Shown piece after piece: positions 17,038 to 25,764 of a stretch of 64,000 nucleotides of DNA. The stretch comes from Methylobacterium bullatum (lineage in GTDB: Bacteria; Pseudomonadota; Alphaproteobacteria; Rhizobiales; Beijerinckiaceae), in contig LR743504.1 in NCBI GenBank assembly GCA_902712845.1, positions 4,128,001 through 4,192,000 on the forward strand, written 5' to 3'. Position 1 is the first letter of the stretch; every line of letters starts with the position of its first letter. Both the position numbers and the translations under genes were made by a program. The notes below the pieces were generated by a model. It was not told where the DNA came from and ran no database searches. It saw only the letters and a list, made by a program, of their open reading frames with translations.

Positions 17038-17811
17038 ATGCCCGCCGTCGACGCCCTCTACCGCTATCCGATCAAGGGTCTGTCGTCCGAGGCCCTGACA
17101 AGCCTGAGCGTCACCCCGCAGGACGGCCTCGCCCATGACCGGGAATACGCCCTGGCGCTGGGGACCACCCGGTTCGACCCGGAGAAGCCGGAGCCCCTGG
17201 ACAAGGGCTTCTTCCTAATGCTGCGCAACAACACGGCGCTGGCTGCCCTGTCGACGCGGTTCGACCTCGAAAACCATCGCCTGACGATCCGGCGCGGCGG
17301 GGAGGAGGTGTTCGCCGCCGACCTCTCCACCGAGGCCGGGCGCGCCGGGACGGAGGCGTTCTTCGCCGATTACCTCGGCGAGGAGACCCGCGGGCGGCCC
17401 CGCTTGGTACGAGCCGAGAACCACAAGTTCACCGATGCCAGCGTGCTCTCACCGGTGATGATGCGCGCGATCTCGGTGGTGAACCTCGCCTCGGTCCGGG
17501 CGCTCTCCGAGGCGACGGGGCGGGAACTCGATCCCCTACGCTTTCGCGCCAATATCCATCTCGACGGGCTGGAGCCGTGGCAGGAACTCGACTGGGTGGG
17601 GCGCGAGTTGAGCATCGGCCCGGTACGCCTGCGCGGCCTCGCCCGCACGCCGCGCTGCGGCGCCGTCAACGTCAACCCGAAGACCGCCGAGCGCGATGCG
17701 AACCTGCCGAAAGCCATCATGAAGCATTTCGGGCATGTGGATCTCGGCATCTATCTCGAGGTCCTCGAGGGCGGGACGATCACCACTGCGGATGGTGTCG
17801 CCCTCGGCTGA
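17038..17811 (+). CDS. MOSC-domain protein (YcbX/mARC-like)
   Basis: Protein of 257 residues with the MOSC N-terminal beta-barrel start (DALYRYPIKGLSSEAL) and the MOSC core. The C-terminal part has RFRANIHLDGLEPWQELDW and the motif RGLARTPRCGAVNVNP, which contains the cysteine expected to bind the molybdenum cofactor. Relatives (YcbX, mARC) reduce N-hydroxylated compounds or transfer sulfur. The ATG at 17038 gives the family start; an upstream in-frame ATG at 16981 is not needed. No redox partner gene adjacent; it is bounded downstream by an insertion-sequence island. Confidence 0.85.
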   Translation: MPAVDALYRYPIKGLSSEALTSLSVTPQDGLAHDREYALALGTTRFDPEKPEPLDKGFFLMLRNNTALAALSTRFDLENHRLTIRRGGEEVFAADLSTEAGRAGTEAFFADYLGEETRGRPRLVRAENHKFTDASVLSPVMMRAISVVNLASVRALSEATGRELDPLRFRANIHLDGLEPWQELDWVGRELSIGPVRLRGLARTPRCGAVNVNPKTAERDANLPKAIMKHFGHVDLGIYLEVLEGGTITTADGVALG

Positions 17812-17908
17812 GGGAGGTCCAATCCCTCTTGTGGGCTTCTGGATTCAGAAATCTGCCCGATAGCCGTTCCCTCTGTCCAAGAGGGTTCGACATGAGGCGC
17901 GACGGGCT

Positions 17909-17929
17909 CCCTCTCCTGGAAGGAGAGGG
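17909..17929. repeat. REP-like palindrome flanking the IS110 element
   Basis: Perfect inverted repeat CCCTCTCCT-GGA-AGGAGAGGG followed by TTGGGGTGAGG. The same arm sequence recurs at the outer ends of the IS4 element (19135-19149 and 20574-20588). Confidence 0.6.
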
Positions 17930-18170
17930 TTGGGGTGAGGTGTGGTCCATCTCCGGAAAGCTCGCACACCTTGTATCTGGAAAGGCGTCCCCGGGTGGTG
18001 TCCATTCGAGGGTGCGCCGAGTGAGGTGGCCGCCCCACCCGGCGCGCGGTCCGCGGCGCCCGCCACACCTCTGGCCACAACCGTGGGTGAGCTTTGGGAC
18101 CGTGGGCCGCTTCGTCACGCACGACCGGACAGTCGCTCGACAGCCCGTCGCATGGACAAGGCAGGTTACC
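17930..18170 (+). other. 5' non-coding end of IS110 element; possible bridge RNA region
   Basis: About 240 bases without a plausible gene between a REP palindrome and the IS110 transposase GTG. IS110-group elements carry a structured guide (bridge) RNA in the non-coding segment upstream of the transposase, and this stretch has the right position and length. A 10-base direct repeat, ACAGTCGCTC, occurs at 18129-18138 and again just after the transposase stop at 19118-19127. The exact left end was not determined. Confidence 0.35.
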
Positions 18171-19109
18171 GTGACACACATCGTCTGTGGAGTGGATATC
18201 GGCGCCGACACGCTGGATGCCCGCATCGGCCGCGATGGCGCCTGGCGGCAGATGGCCAACACCCCGGAGGGCCGCGCCGATCTGGCGGCGTTCTGTCGGG
18301 AGCACCGGGTCGATCTGGTGGCCATGGAGGCCACCGGTGGGTACGAACGCGCGGTCTTCGGCGCGCTCTGGGCCGAGGGCGTTCCGGCCACGGTCGTCAA
18401 CCCGCGCGCCGTGCGCCGTTTCGCCGACGGCATGGGTGTGCTGGAGAAGACCGACCGGATCGATTGCGGGATGATCGCCTGGTACGCCGCGACCAAAGGC
18501 CTGCGTCCGACCCCGCCGGCCACGGCGACCCAGGTCCGGCTCACCGCCCTGGTGGTGCGCCTGCGCCAACTCACGGCGCTGAAGGTCGGGCAGGCCAACC
18601 AGGCCCGCCTCGTCACCGAGCCGGAGGTGCTCGCCTCCTTCACCCCCGTCCTGGCGGCCATCACGGCGCAGATCCGGGTGCTGGAAGCCCACATCGCCCA
18701 GGCCATCGCCCTGGACCCCGTCTGGACGGCCCTCGACCGATGCTTCCGCACGATCAAGGGCGTGGCCGACCGCACGGTCGCCCATCTGATGGCCGAGATG
18801 CCCGAGATCGGAACCCTGTCCAACAAGGCTGTCGCCAAGCTCGCCGGCCTGGCGCCCATCGCCCACGACAGCGGACGCCGCGCCGGCAAGCGCCCCGTGC
18901 GCGGCGGACGCGCCGGGGTTCGGGCCGTCCTGTTCGTCGTCGCCGAGATCGTGCGCCGATACGATCCCGACTTTGCCGCCTTCCACCAGCGGTTGAGCCA
19001 AGCCGGAAAGCCCAAAAAGCTCGTCCGCGTCGCCCTCGCCCACAAACTCCTCGTGCGCCTCAACGCCAAAGCCCGCGAGATCCGCAAGGACCTCGCTCTG
19101 GCCTCTTGA
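18171..19109 (+). CDS. IS110-family transposase (DEDD recombinase)
   Basis: Transposase of 312 residues. The N-terminal RuvC-like DEDD domain has VCGVDIGADTLD (first Asp), LVAMEATGGYE (Glu) and LEKTDRIDCGMIAWY (last Asp pair). The C-terminal Tnp20 domain has KLAGLAPIAHDSGRR with the catalytic Ser and RPVRGGRAGVRAVLF. Length and motifs are complete, so the element may be active. The GTG at 18171 begins VTHIVCGVDIG, the usual IS110 start. Inserted between a MOSC gene and an IS4 element in a REP-rich spot. Confidence 0.92.
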   Translation: MTHIVCGVDIGADTLDARIGRDGAWRQMANTPEGRADLAAFCREHRVDLVAMEATGGYERAVFGALWAEGVPATVVNPRAVRRFADGMGVLEKTDRIDCGMIAWYAATKGLRPTPPATATQVRLTALVVRLRQLTALKVGQANQARLVTEPEVLASFTPVLAAITAQIRVLEAHIAQAIALDPVWTALDRCFRTIKGVADRTVAHLMAEMPEIGTLSNKAVAKLAGLAPIAHDSGRRAGKRPVRGGRAGVRAVLFVVAEIVRRYDPDFAAFHQRLSQAGKPKKLVRVALAHKLLVRLNAKAREIRKDLALAS

Positions 19110-19134
19110 CCTGACAGACAGTCGCTCTCCCTGT

Positions 19135-20588
19135 CCCTCTCCTTCCAGGCTACGGCCTTGACGGAACTGGTTCGGCGTTGGTCATGAGGGCGCCAGCGAG
19201 CATGGCGGAGAAGTGCTCCCATCCGCGGGCCATGATCTTGGGGCCCGGTGGCTTGCCGGCGACATTCCAGCCGCCGTGGCGGGCTACGACCCAGGAGAGC
19301 CAGGCCAAGGAACCGGGCGGATGCGGGTTGCGCAGGCGCGCGGTGCTGCCCTCGCGGGCTCGGCCCAGGGCCGCCACCCAGGGTAGGCTGGCCTCGTCCA
19401 GCACATCCTGCATCGGCCGCCCTCCGCCCACACGGGCATCGACCAGTTGCAGGATGCGCACCGCCGCGGCCAGCGCCAGGGCCGCCAGCCGGAACAGCTT
19501 GTCGGGCACCCGCACCTGGGTCGCGTCGAGGCCCAGACCGTCGCGCTTGAGGGCGCGGAACACCTCCTCGATGCGCCAGCGCAGCCGGTAGAGGCGCACG
19601 ATCTCCCGCGCCTCGGCCGCGTCGGCCACCGCCCTGGTGGTCAGAAGCCGCCAGCACAGCGGCGCCTGGCCCTTGGGCGGCTCCGGCTCTTCCACCACGA
19701 CGAGATGCAGCGCCAGCGTCAGCGGCTCGTGGGTGCCTCCTCCGGCCGGACGCTTCAGCGTTAGCGACCCGGCCCGCAGCGTGACCTCCGCCGTCCGCGC
19801 CGGCTGCCCGGGCCTGGCCGGGATCGTCACCCGGTCCTCGGCCTGCACCGGCCAGTCCGCCGCATGCGACCGCATCAGCCCGCCCTCGGCCAGAGCCCGG
19901 TCGTGGCGGGCGCGGACCAGAAGGTCGGTGCCGGCGGACCGCCGGGCGAAGTGGCTGTAGAGGTCGCCCTCCTGGTCGGCCACCACGATCAGGCTCTCGG
20001 CCACCCCGCCCAGGCAGGCCGCCGCACTGCGGGTTCCCGTGATCCAGCGAAAGCTCTCCTTCTCCTCGAGGGACCGCACGTGGCGGGGCCCGACCCGGCC
20101 CTCGGCCCGCGTCCAGATCTGGGCATCGATCACCCCCAGCACCGCCTCGTCCTCGGCATCCACGGCGATCACCGGGTGCAGGAAGAAGCCGGGATCGCGC
20201 CCGTTGCCGGCCGGACCGAGCCCGTGGCGGCCCGCCGCCTCCCCGGCAAAGCTGATCTCGCTGGTGTCCTGAACGGCCACGATCGGACGTCCCGCGCAGG
20301 CGCGGGCCGTGCGCCGGCCGAACGCCTTCAGGATGCCGCCCACCGTCGTCCGCGGCGAGGTCAGGTAGCGATGGGCCGACGCCGTGCCGGCCTCGCTGCC
20401 ACCGACCGCGCTCAACACCACGCTGCCCGTCGCCACGATCCGTTCGAACAGCCACGCTCCACGAGCCTCCGTCCGAACGTCGCCGATCCCAAGCCCATCC
20501 ATCCCTCGCCTCCAGCAAAACGCTAAAGGCTGCAAAACCCAAAACACCCGAATCGTTTCCGTAAAGGCCGTAGCCTGGAAGGAGAGGG
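19135..20588 (-). mobile_element. IS4-family insertion sequence (about 1.45 kb)
   Basis: Bounded by 32-base terminal inverted repeats at 19135-19166 and 20557-20588 that differ at one position. The outer 15 bases of each end (CCCTCTCCTTCCAGG and its complement) equal an arm-plus-loop of the REP palindrome at 17909-17929, so part of the apparent repeat may be REP-derived target. No direct target duplication is visible outside the ends. Contains one transposase gene. Confidence 0.8.
19150..20502 (-). CDS. IS4-family (Tn5-like) DDE transposase
   Basis: Transposase of 450 residues. N-terminal DNA-binding part begins GAWLFERIVATGSVVLS; first catalytic Asp in VAVQDTSEISF, second Asp in VVADQEGDLYSH, catalytic Glu in YRLRWRIEEVFRALK (the Y-R-E signature of IS4 elements). 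Chosen start at 20502 follows a GGAGGCGAGGG ribosome binding site. The 3' end, including the stop, lies within 16 bases of the terminal inverted repeat. No frameshift or internal stop; apparently intact. Confidence 0.92.
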   Translation of the reverse strand: MDGLGIGDVRTEARGAWLFERIVATGSVVLSAVGGSEAGTASAHRYLTSPRTTVGGILKAFGRRTARACAGRPIVAVQDTSEISFAGEAAGRHGLGPAGNGRDPGFFLHPVIAVDAEDEAVLGVIDAQIWTRAEGRVGPRHVRSLEEKESFRWITGTRSAAACLGGVAESLIVVADQEGDLYSHFARRSAGTDLLVRARHDRALAEGGLMRSHAADWPVQAEDRVTIPARPGQPARTAEVTLRAGSLTLKRPAGGGTHEPLTLALHLVVVEEPEPPKGQAPLCWRLLTTRAVADAAEAREIVRLYRLRWRIEEVFRALKRDGLGLDATQVRVPDKLFRLAALALAAAVRILQLVDARVGGGRPMQDVLDEASLPWVAALGRAREGSTARLRNPHPPGSLAWLSWVVARHGGWNVAGKPPGPKIMARGWEHFSAMLAGALMTNAEPVPSRP

Positions 20589-20664
20589 GACCCGTGGTGC
20601 CCGCGAGAGGTGCGACTATCGTAGCCCACAAGGGGGAGGAGGGCTTCGAGTCGTGGCTTCGTCC

Positions 20665-22221
20665 TCAGCCCGCCGTCACCAGGCTCGGCGCCTTGCGGTA
20701 GCCGGTGGCCGCCTCGTAGGCGTAGGCGAAGCCGAGGAGGTCGGCTTCGCTCCACATCCGGCCCACGAAGATCAGGTTGAACGGCGAGCCGCTGGCATAG
20801 GCCCCGGCCGGCAGCGTCACCCCGGGCAGGCCGGCGATGTTGATCTCGCAGACCGTGGTCTCGTTGATGGCGAGGCCGCCATGCAGGGGCGGCAGTTCAT
20901 CGCGCATCTGCGGGAAGACGAGCCCGTCGAGACCGTTTTCGTCCATCACATGGTTGAAGATGTCGAGGTAAGCCTCTCTGAGGGCGAGGAATTCAGAGAG
21001 GTCGGGCGGGCGCGTCGGGTCGGCCAGGATCGCCTCGAAGACCGGATATTGGTGGAGGTAGCGCAACACGCCCTTGGGGCCGAACGCATCCTCCTCCGCC
21101 GTCGCCTCGGCGAAGGACGCGACGCTCCGGAGCGCCGCGCTCGACCCGAGGCGCTGCAGGTAGAGATGCAGGTCGTAGGGCACGGATTCCATGCCGCGCG
21201 CGTCGAAATAGTTCAGGCCCTCGGTGGGCTCGGCGAGCGCCGCGAAGCCCGTGCCGGCGAAGGGATCGGCGACCAGGGTCGCGCCGCAGGCGGTGATCTC
21301 GCTCTGCGCCCGCGCGTAGAGGTCCGTTGCCTCCGCCGAGAGCGGCAGGTCGCGCCAGCCGGGACCGAACAGGCCGAGGCGCTTGCCCCGGAGCCCGTCC
21401 TTGTCGAGTTTCGACGTGTAGCCGCCCTTGGGGCGCTTGCCGATGCCGGCCACGGTCTTCGGGTCGGCGGCGGTATAGCCGGCGAGCACGTCGAGGGTGA
21501 GCGCGGCGTCGCGGACGCAGCGGGCGATGGGGCCGACCACGTCGCGGGTGCTGCCGGCGAGCGGCACGACGCCGGCATTGGGCACCAGGGCGAAGGTCGG
21601 CTTGATGCCCACCAGACCCTGCGCCGAGGCCGGGTTCTGGATCGAGCCGCCGGTCTCCTCGGCGAGGCCGAGCACCGCGAGGCTGGCGCCCACCGCCGTG
21701 GCCGTGCCGGCGCTGCTGCCGCCGGGCAGGCAATCGGGCGCCGCCGAATTCAGAGTCGGTCCGGCCCAGCTGTCGTTGGCGTGGCTGCCGGTGGCGCTGA
21801 GGACGGGGACGTTGGTCTTGCCGAGCATGACGCAGCCGGCGGCCCGCATCCGTGCCACCACGGGGGAATCGGTCTCGGGAATCAGGTCGACGCCGCCGGC
21901 CTTGGCGCTGAGGAAGCGCCAGCCCGCCGTGGTCGGCAGCCCGGCCATGTCCATCGGGTCCTTGATCACAACCGGCACGCCCGCGAGCGGTCCCAGCGCC
22001 TCGCCGGCGGCGCGGTGCGCGTCGATGGCGCGGGCGTCGTCCAGCGCCTGCGGGTTCATGATGATGATGGCGTTGTAATGCGGGTTGTAGGAGGCGATCC
22101 GGTCGAGGAAGGCCAGCGTCAGCGCCTCCGAGGTGACGCCGCTGGCGAAAGCGTCGGCCACGTCGGAGAGCGTCATCTCGACGATGTCGAGGTCGGGGGT
22201 TGGCGTCGGGGCGGCAGCCAT
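20665..22221 (-). CDS. Amidase signature family hydrolase
   Basis: Amidase of 518 residues with the Ser-cisSer-Lys triad: Lys in VPVVIKDPMDM (about residue 90), the glycine/serine-rich CLPGGSSAGTATAVGAS (cis-Ser) and nucleophile Ser in EETGGSIQNPAS, followed by GLVGIKPTFALVP. It would hydrolyse amides to acid plus ammonia in the cytoplasm. It is the last gene downstream of a UrtABCDE-like importer on the same strand, separated by 56 bases, which suggests the transporter delivers its substrate. Relatives include amidases acting on aliphatic, aryl and ureido amides. The IS island lies directly at its 3' end without interrupting it. Confidence 0.9.
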   Translation of the reverse strand: MAAAPTPTPDLDIVEMTLSDVADAFASGVTSEALTLAFLDRIASYNPHYNAIIIMNPQALDDARAIDAHRAAGEALGPLAGVPVVIKDPMDMAGLPTTAGWRFLSAKAGGVDLIPETDSPVVARMRAAGCVMLGKTNVPVLSATGSHANDSWAGPTLNSAAPDCLPGGSSAGTATAVGASLAVLGLAEETGGSIQNPASAQGLVGIKPTFALVPNAGVVPLAGSTRDVVGPIARCVRDAALTLDVLAGYTAADPKTVAGIGKRPKGGYTSKLDKDGLRGKRLGLFGPGWRDLPLSAEATDLYARAQSEITACGATLVADPFAGTGFAALAEPTEGLNYFDARGMESVPYDLHLYLQRLGSSAALRSVASFAEATAEEDAFGPKGVLRYLHQYPVFEAILADPTRPPDLSEFLALREAYLDIFNHVMDENGLDGLVFPQMRDELPPLHGGLAINETTVCEINIAGLPGVTLPAGAYASGSPFNLIFVGRMWSEADLLGFAYAYEAATGYRKAPSLVTAG

Positions 22222-22277
22222 CGCGGGATGTCTCCTTGGTTGGAATGGAAAGGGTGTACGGAATGGGCCGGGCGGCC

Positions 22278-23066
22278 TCATTCCATGCCGACGAATTCCT
22301 CGATCATCGCCCGGTCGCGGGCGATCTCGGGCGGGATCTCACGGGTGACGACCCCCTTCTGCAGGATCAGCACCCGCTCGGAGAGGCCGGCGATGAACGT
22401 CAGGTTCTGCTCCACGAGGAGAATCGTGAGGCCGCGCGCCCGGCCGATGGCCTGCAGCGTCTCGATGATCTCCTCGATGATCGAGGGCTGGATCCCCTCC
22501 GTCGGCTCGTCGAGGAGGAGGATGCGGGGATTGCCGCAGAGGCAGCGGGCCAGCGCCAGCAATTGCTGCTCACCCCCCGACAGCGCCCCGCCCGGCCGGT
22601 CGAGATAGGCTTTCAGCCGGGGGAAGACACCGAGGATGTCCGCGATGGTCTCGTCCTCGTCCCTGTCGGAGAGGAGGCAGCCCATGCGCAGGTTCTCGCG
22701 CACGCTCAAGGTGGCGAAGATCTCCCGCCCTTGCGGCACGAAGCCCATGCCGAGCCGCGCCCGCGCTGTGGGCGAGCGCCGGGCGATGTCCTCGTCCCCG
22801 AGGCGGATGCGGCCGGCGGTGACGGGCAGGTAGCCCATCAGGGTGCGCAGCAGGGTGGTCTTGCCCATGCCGTTATGGCCGAGGATGCCGACGAACTCGC
22901 CCTCCCCCACGGTGAGCGAGACGCCACCGAGGATCGGGATGCGGCCATAGCCGGAATGCAGGCCCTCGACGGACAGGAGCGCGGGCTTCACCGCCGGGAC
23001 GGCGTTCGGGCAGGTGGAGAGCGGGATCGGCGGGATCGGCGGGATCGCGTTCATCGTGCGGCTCAT
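22278..23066 (-). CDS. ABC transporter ATP-binding protein (UrtE/LivF type)
   Basis: ATPase of 262 residues of the branched-chain-amino-acid/urea family. Walker A GHNGMGKTTLLR, signature ALSGGEQQLLALAR, Walker B ILLLDEPTEGIQPS, H-loop LLVEQNL. DEPTEGIQPSI is typical of UrtE, the urea/amide-type second ATPase. A 30-residue N-terminal extension contains an imperfect IPPIPPIP run; an internal start is possible. Begins 10 bases after the UrtD-type gene. Partner of the 23077-23823 ATPase in the same transporter. Confidence 0.88.
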   Translation of the reverse strand: MSRTMNAIPPIPPIPLSTCPNAVPAVKPALLSVEGLHSGYGRIPILGGVSLTVGEGEFVGILGHNGMGKTTLLRTLMGYLPVTAGRIRLGDEDIARRSPTARARLGMGFVPQGREIFATLSVRENLRMGCLLSDRDEDETIADILGVFPRLKAYLDRPGGALSGGEQQLLALARCLCGNPRILLLDEPTEGIQPSIIEEIIETLQAIGRARGLTILLVEQNLTFIAGLSERVLILQKGVVTREIPPEIARDRAMIEEFVGME

Positions 23067-23076
23067 ATCGGGGCGC

Positions 23077-23823
23077 TCATGCGGCCTGCTTGCCGAGATA
23101 GACGTCGCGGACGCGCTGGTCGGTGAGCACGCGCTCCACGCTGTCCTCCATCAGGATGCGGCCCTGGTTGAAGACCGTGACGGTCCTGGCGATCATCCGG
23201 ATGAAGGGCATGTCGTGCTCCACCACGATGAGGGCGTGGGTGCGGTTGATCTCGCGGATGAGCTCTGCCGTGCGGTGGACCTCGTCATGGGTCATGCCGG
23301 CGGCGGGCTCGTCGAGGAGGATCAGCTCCGGTTCCTGGGCGAGCACGGTGGCGATCTCGACCCATTGGCGCTGGCCGTGGGCGAGCTGGCCAACATTGCG
23401 TTCGGCGATGGAAGTGAGCTGGAGCCGGGTCAGCGTCTCGTCGACGATGGAACGCGTCCGGGCGATGGACTTGCGCCGCCCCGCCGCCACGAACACGTTC
23501 TCGCGCACCGATAGGCCGTTGAAGACGTTGGGCACCTGGGTCTTGATGCCGACCCCGAGCCTGGCGATCCGGTGCGGCTCGGCCCCGGTGATGTCCGTGT
23601 CGCGGAAGCGGATGCGGCCCTCCGTGGGCGTCAACTGCCCGGTGAGCATCTTGAAGAAGGTGCTCTTGCCCGCGCCGTTGGGGCCGATGAGGCAGCGCAG
23701 CTCCACTTCGCCGAGGGTGAAGTCGACATTGCCCACCGCCGTCACGCCGCCGAAGCGCATGGTGACGCCTTTGGCCTCGACGAGGGGGCGCAGCGGCGCC
23801 TTCGCGTTCATGGTCTCGCTCAT
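23077..23823 (-). CDS. ABC transporter ATP-binding protein (UrtD/LivG type)
   Basis: ATPase of 248 residues. Walker A GPNGAGKSTFFKML, signature-region VGQLAHGQRQWVEIA (the UrtD form, AHGQ rather than SGGQ), Walker B LILLDEPAAGMTHDE, H-loop VVEHDM. The PAAGMTHDE sequence after the Walker B is diagnostic for UrtD rather than LivG. The ATG overlaps the permease stop by ATGA, so it is coupled to the urtC-like gene. Confidence 0.9.
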   Translation of the reverse strand: MSETMNAKAPLRPLVEAKGVTMRFGGVTAVGNVDFTLGEVELRCLIGPNGAGKSTFFKMLTGQLTPTEGRIRFRDTDITGAEPHRIARLGVGIKTQVPNVFNGLSVRENVFVAAGRRKSIARTRSIVDETLTRLQLTSIAERNVGQLAHGQRQWVEIATVLAQEPELILLDEPAAGMTHDEVHRTAELIREINRTHALIVVEHDMPFIRMIARTVTVFNQGRILMEDSVERVLTDQRVRDVYLGKQAA

Positions 23824-24890
23824 GGACGGACCTCCGCAGTCCGGGCGTCGCGGACGGGATCTGACGTTTCGTCCCCGGCCGGGCGCGCTTTCGCCACGAG
23901 GTCGGGAATGCGCATCAACAGGTTCCTCACCACCGGCAGGAGCCCCTGCGGGATCAGCAGGACGAAGGCGACCAGCACGATGCCGAGTCCGAGATTGGAA
24001 TCGACCACGTTCTGCGAGCCGGCCTCGATGATGAGCCACTGGATCAGCACCGCGCCGAGCATCGGGCCGACGAGGGTGCCGAGGCCGCCCACCAGCACGA
24101 AGATGATCACCTGCGCCGACATCGACAGGCCGAACACGGTGGGGCTGATGAAGCCGCCCCAATTGGCGTAGAGGCAGCCCGCGAGGCCGGCGACGGCGCC
24201 CGAGATCATGAAGGCGAGGAGCTTGTACAGGCGCGGATCGTAGCCGATGAGCTGCGCCCGGGTCTCGTTCTCGCGGATCGCCACCACGACGCGGCCGAAG
24301 CGGCTGGCCAGCACCCAGCGCAAGGTGGCGTAGACCAGGATCAGCGCCCCCATGGCGGCGTACCAGATGCCGTCATTGTCGAGCGGGTTGCCCGCGTCGC
24401 CGAGTTTGTTCAGAGCCGGGATCGCCGGGATGCCGTTGAACCCTCCGAGTTCCGCCTCGCCGATCCGGTACTGGCTGCCGGAGGTGGTGTTCACGAGCTG
24501 GAACAGGATCACCGAGACGGTGAGGGTGATGACGCCGATATAGGCGTCCGAGATCCGGCCGTAGAACATGAAGTAGCCGAGCAGCCCCGCGAACAGGGTC
24601 GGCACCAGGATGGCGATGAGGATGGGCAGCGTGCTGTCGCCCATGTTGATCATGGAGACAGCGTAGGCGTAGCCGCCGAGCCCGAGGAAGGCGGCCTGCC
24701 CGAAGGACATGACCCCACCATAGCCCCAGATGAAGCCCTGGCTCAGGGCGAACATGGCCAGCGCCGCGAAGCCCGTGGCCTGGACGAGGCCGAACGTGTC
24801 GAGGAAGTGCGGCGCCCCGAACAGGAAGGCGAGCATCAGGCCGAGGGTGACGAGGAACCCCATGGCGGAGCGGCGGGCGACGGGATTCAT
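23820..24890 (-). CDS. ABC transporter permease (UrtC/LivM type)
   Basis: Membrane protein of 356 residues with about ten hydrophobic segments. Family landmarks: LSQGFIWGYGGVMSFGQAAF (near residue 50), the cytoplasmic loop VVVAIRENETRAQLIGYD, and a final AFVLLIPQGLLPVV. Forms the transmembrane pore with the UrtB-like protein. Both ends overlap neighbouring genes by ATGA. Confidence 0.9.
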   Translation of the reverse strand: MNPVARRSAMGFLVTLGLMLAFLFGAPHFLDTFGLVQATGFAALAMFALSQGFIWGYGGVMSFGQAAFLGLGGYAYAVSMINMGDSTLPILIAILVPTLFAGLLGYFMFYGRISDAYIGVITLTVSVILFQLVNTTSGSQYRIGEAELGGFNGIPAIPALNKLGDAGNPLDNDGIWYAAMGALILVYATLRWVLASRFGRVVVAIRENETRAQLIGYDPRLYKLLAFMISGAVAGLAGCLYANWGGFISPTVFGLSMSAQVIIFVLVGGLGTLVGPMLGAVLIQWLIIEAGSQNVVDSNLGLGIVLVAFVLLIPQGLLPVVRNLLMRIPDLVAKARPAGDETSDPVRDARTAEVRP

Positions 24891-25753
24891 AGGCTGCGCC
24901 TCAGGTAGCGGCCGGTGATGCCCTGCGGCAGCACGCGGATCAGCAGGATCGCGGCGACGAGGAGGGCGACGTCGCCGATGACGGGCGTGGTCCTGAACGA
25001 GACCAGTTCGTTGATGAACCCGAACACCGAGGAGGCGAGGCCCGTGCCCGTCACGATGGCGGGGCCGCCGCCCAGCACGGTGATGAAGGCTCGGGAAATG
25101 TAGGCCGCCCCCATGGACGGGGAGACGCCGGAGATCGGCGCGAGCACGCCGCCGGCCAGCCCTGCGAGGGCCGCGCCGAGGCCGAACGTCGCCATGTAGA
25201 TGCGGTCGGGCGACACGCCCATGGCGGCGGCCATGCGCGGGTTCTGCATGGTGGCGCGCAGGATCAGCCCGAACTTCGTCATGCGCAGGAGGAGGAACAT
25301 GCCCGTCAGCACGGCGAGCGCCGTGGCGATGATGACGAGGCTGTACAGGCTGGCGCCGTAGCGGCCGATCTCGAAGCTCCCGACCGGGGTCGAGACACCC
25401 CGCACGACGTTGCCGTAGAGCGTGGTGATCAGGCCGATCAACCCGAGGCTGATGCCCCAGGTCGCCAGCATCGTGTCCATCATCCGCCCGTAGAGGAAGC
25501 GGATGACGGTGCGTTCCAGGATCAGCCCCACCGCCCCCACCACCAGGGGCGGGAGGACCAGCATGGCGATCCAGATGTTCACGCCCGCCCCGTTCGCCAT
25601 CACGGCGGTATAGGCGCCGAGCATCATGAACTCGCCATGCGCCAGGTTGATGATGCGCATCATGCCGTAGATCACCCCGAGACCGAGGGTGATCAGCACC
25701 AGGGTGGCGATGCCGGTGAGGACGTTGAAGGTCAGGAGCCCCGCGAGATCCAT
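24887..25753 (-). CDS. ABC transporter permease (UrtB/LivH type)
   Basis: Membrane protein of 288 residues. LGLGVIYGMMRIINLAHGEFMMLGAY near residue 22-48 is the LivH/UrtB signature; the coupling loop is LRATMQNPRMAAAMGV and the end is VLPQGITGRYLRRSL. The ATG at 25753 gives MDLAGLLTFNVLTG, a normal family start; 11 bases separate it from the binding-protein stop. Much shorter than UrtB proteins that carry a large periplasmic N-terminal domain, and so closer to the LivH-length amide-type permeases. Confidence 0.9.
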   Translation of the reverse strand: MDLAGLLTFNVLTGIATLVLITLGLGVIYGMMRIINLAHGEFMMLGAYTAVMANGAGVNIWIAMLVLPPLVVGAVGLILERTVIRFLYGRMMDTMLATWGISLGLIGLITTLYGNVVRGVSTPVGSFEIGRYGASLYSLVIIATALAVLTGMFLLLRMTKFGLILRATMQNPRMAAAMGVSPDRIYMATFGLGAALAGLAGGVLAPISGVSPSMGAAYISRAFITVLGGGPAIVTGTGLASSVFGFINELVSFRTTPVIGDVALLVAAILLIRVLPQGITGRYLRRSL

Positions 25754-25764
25754 GAAGAGGCGCC

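Noticed and set aside
19135..20588. Target-site duplication for the IS4 element
   Set aside because: Sequences just outside both ends do not form a direct repeat; only inverted REP-like sequence is found.
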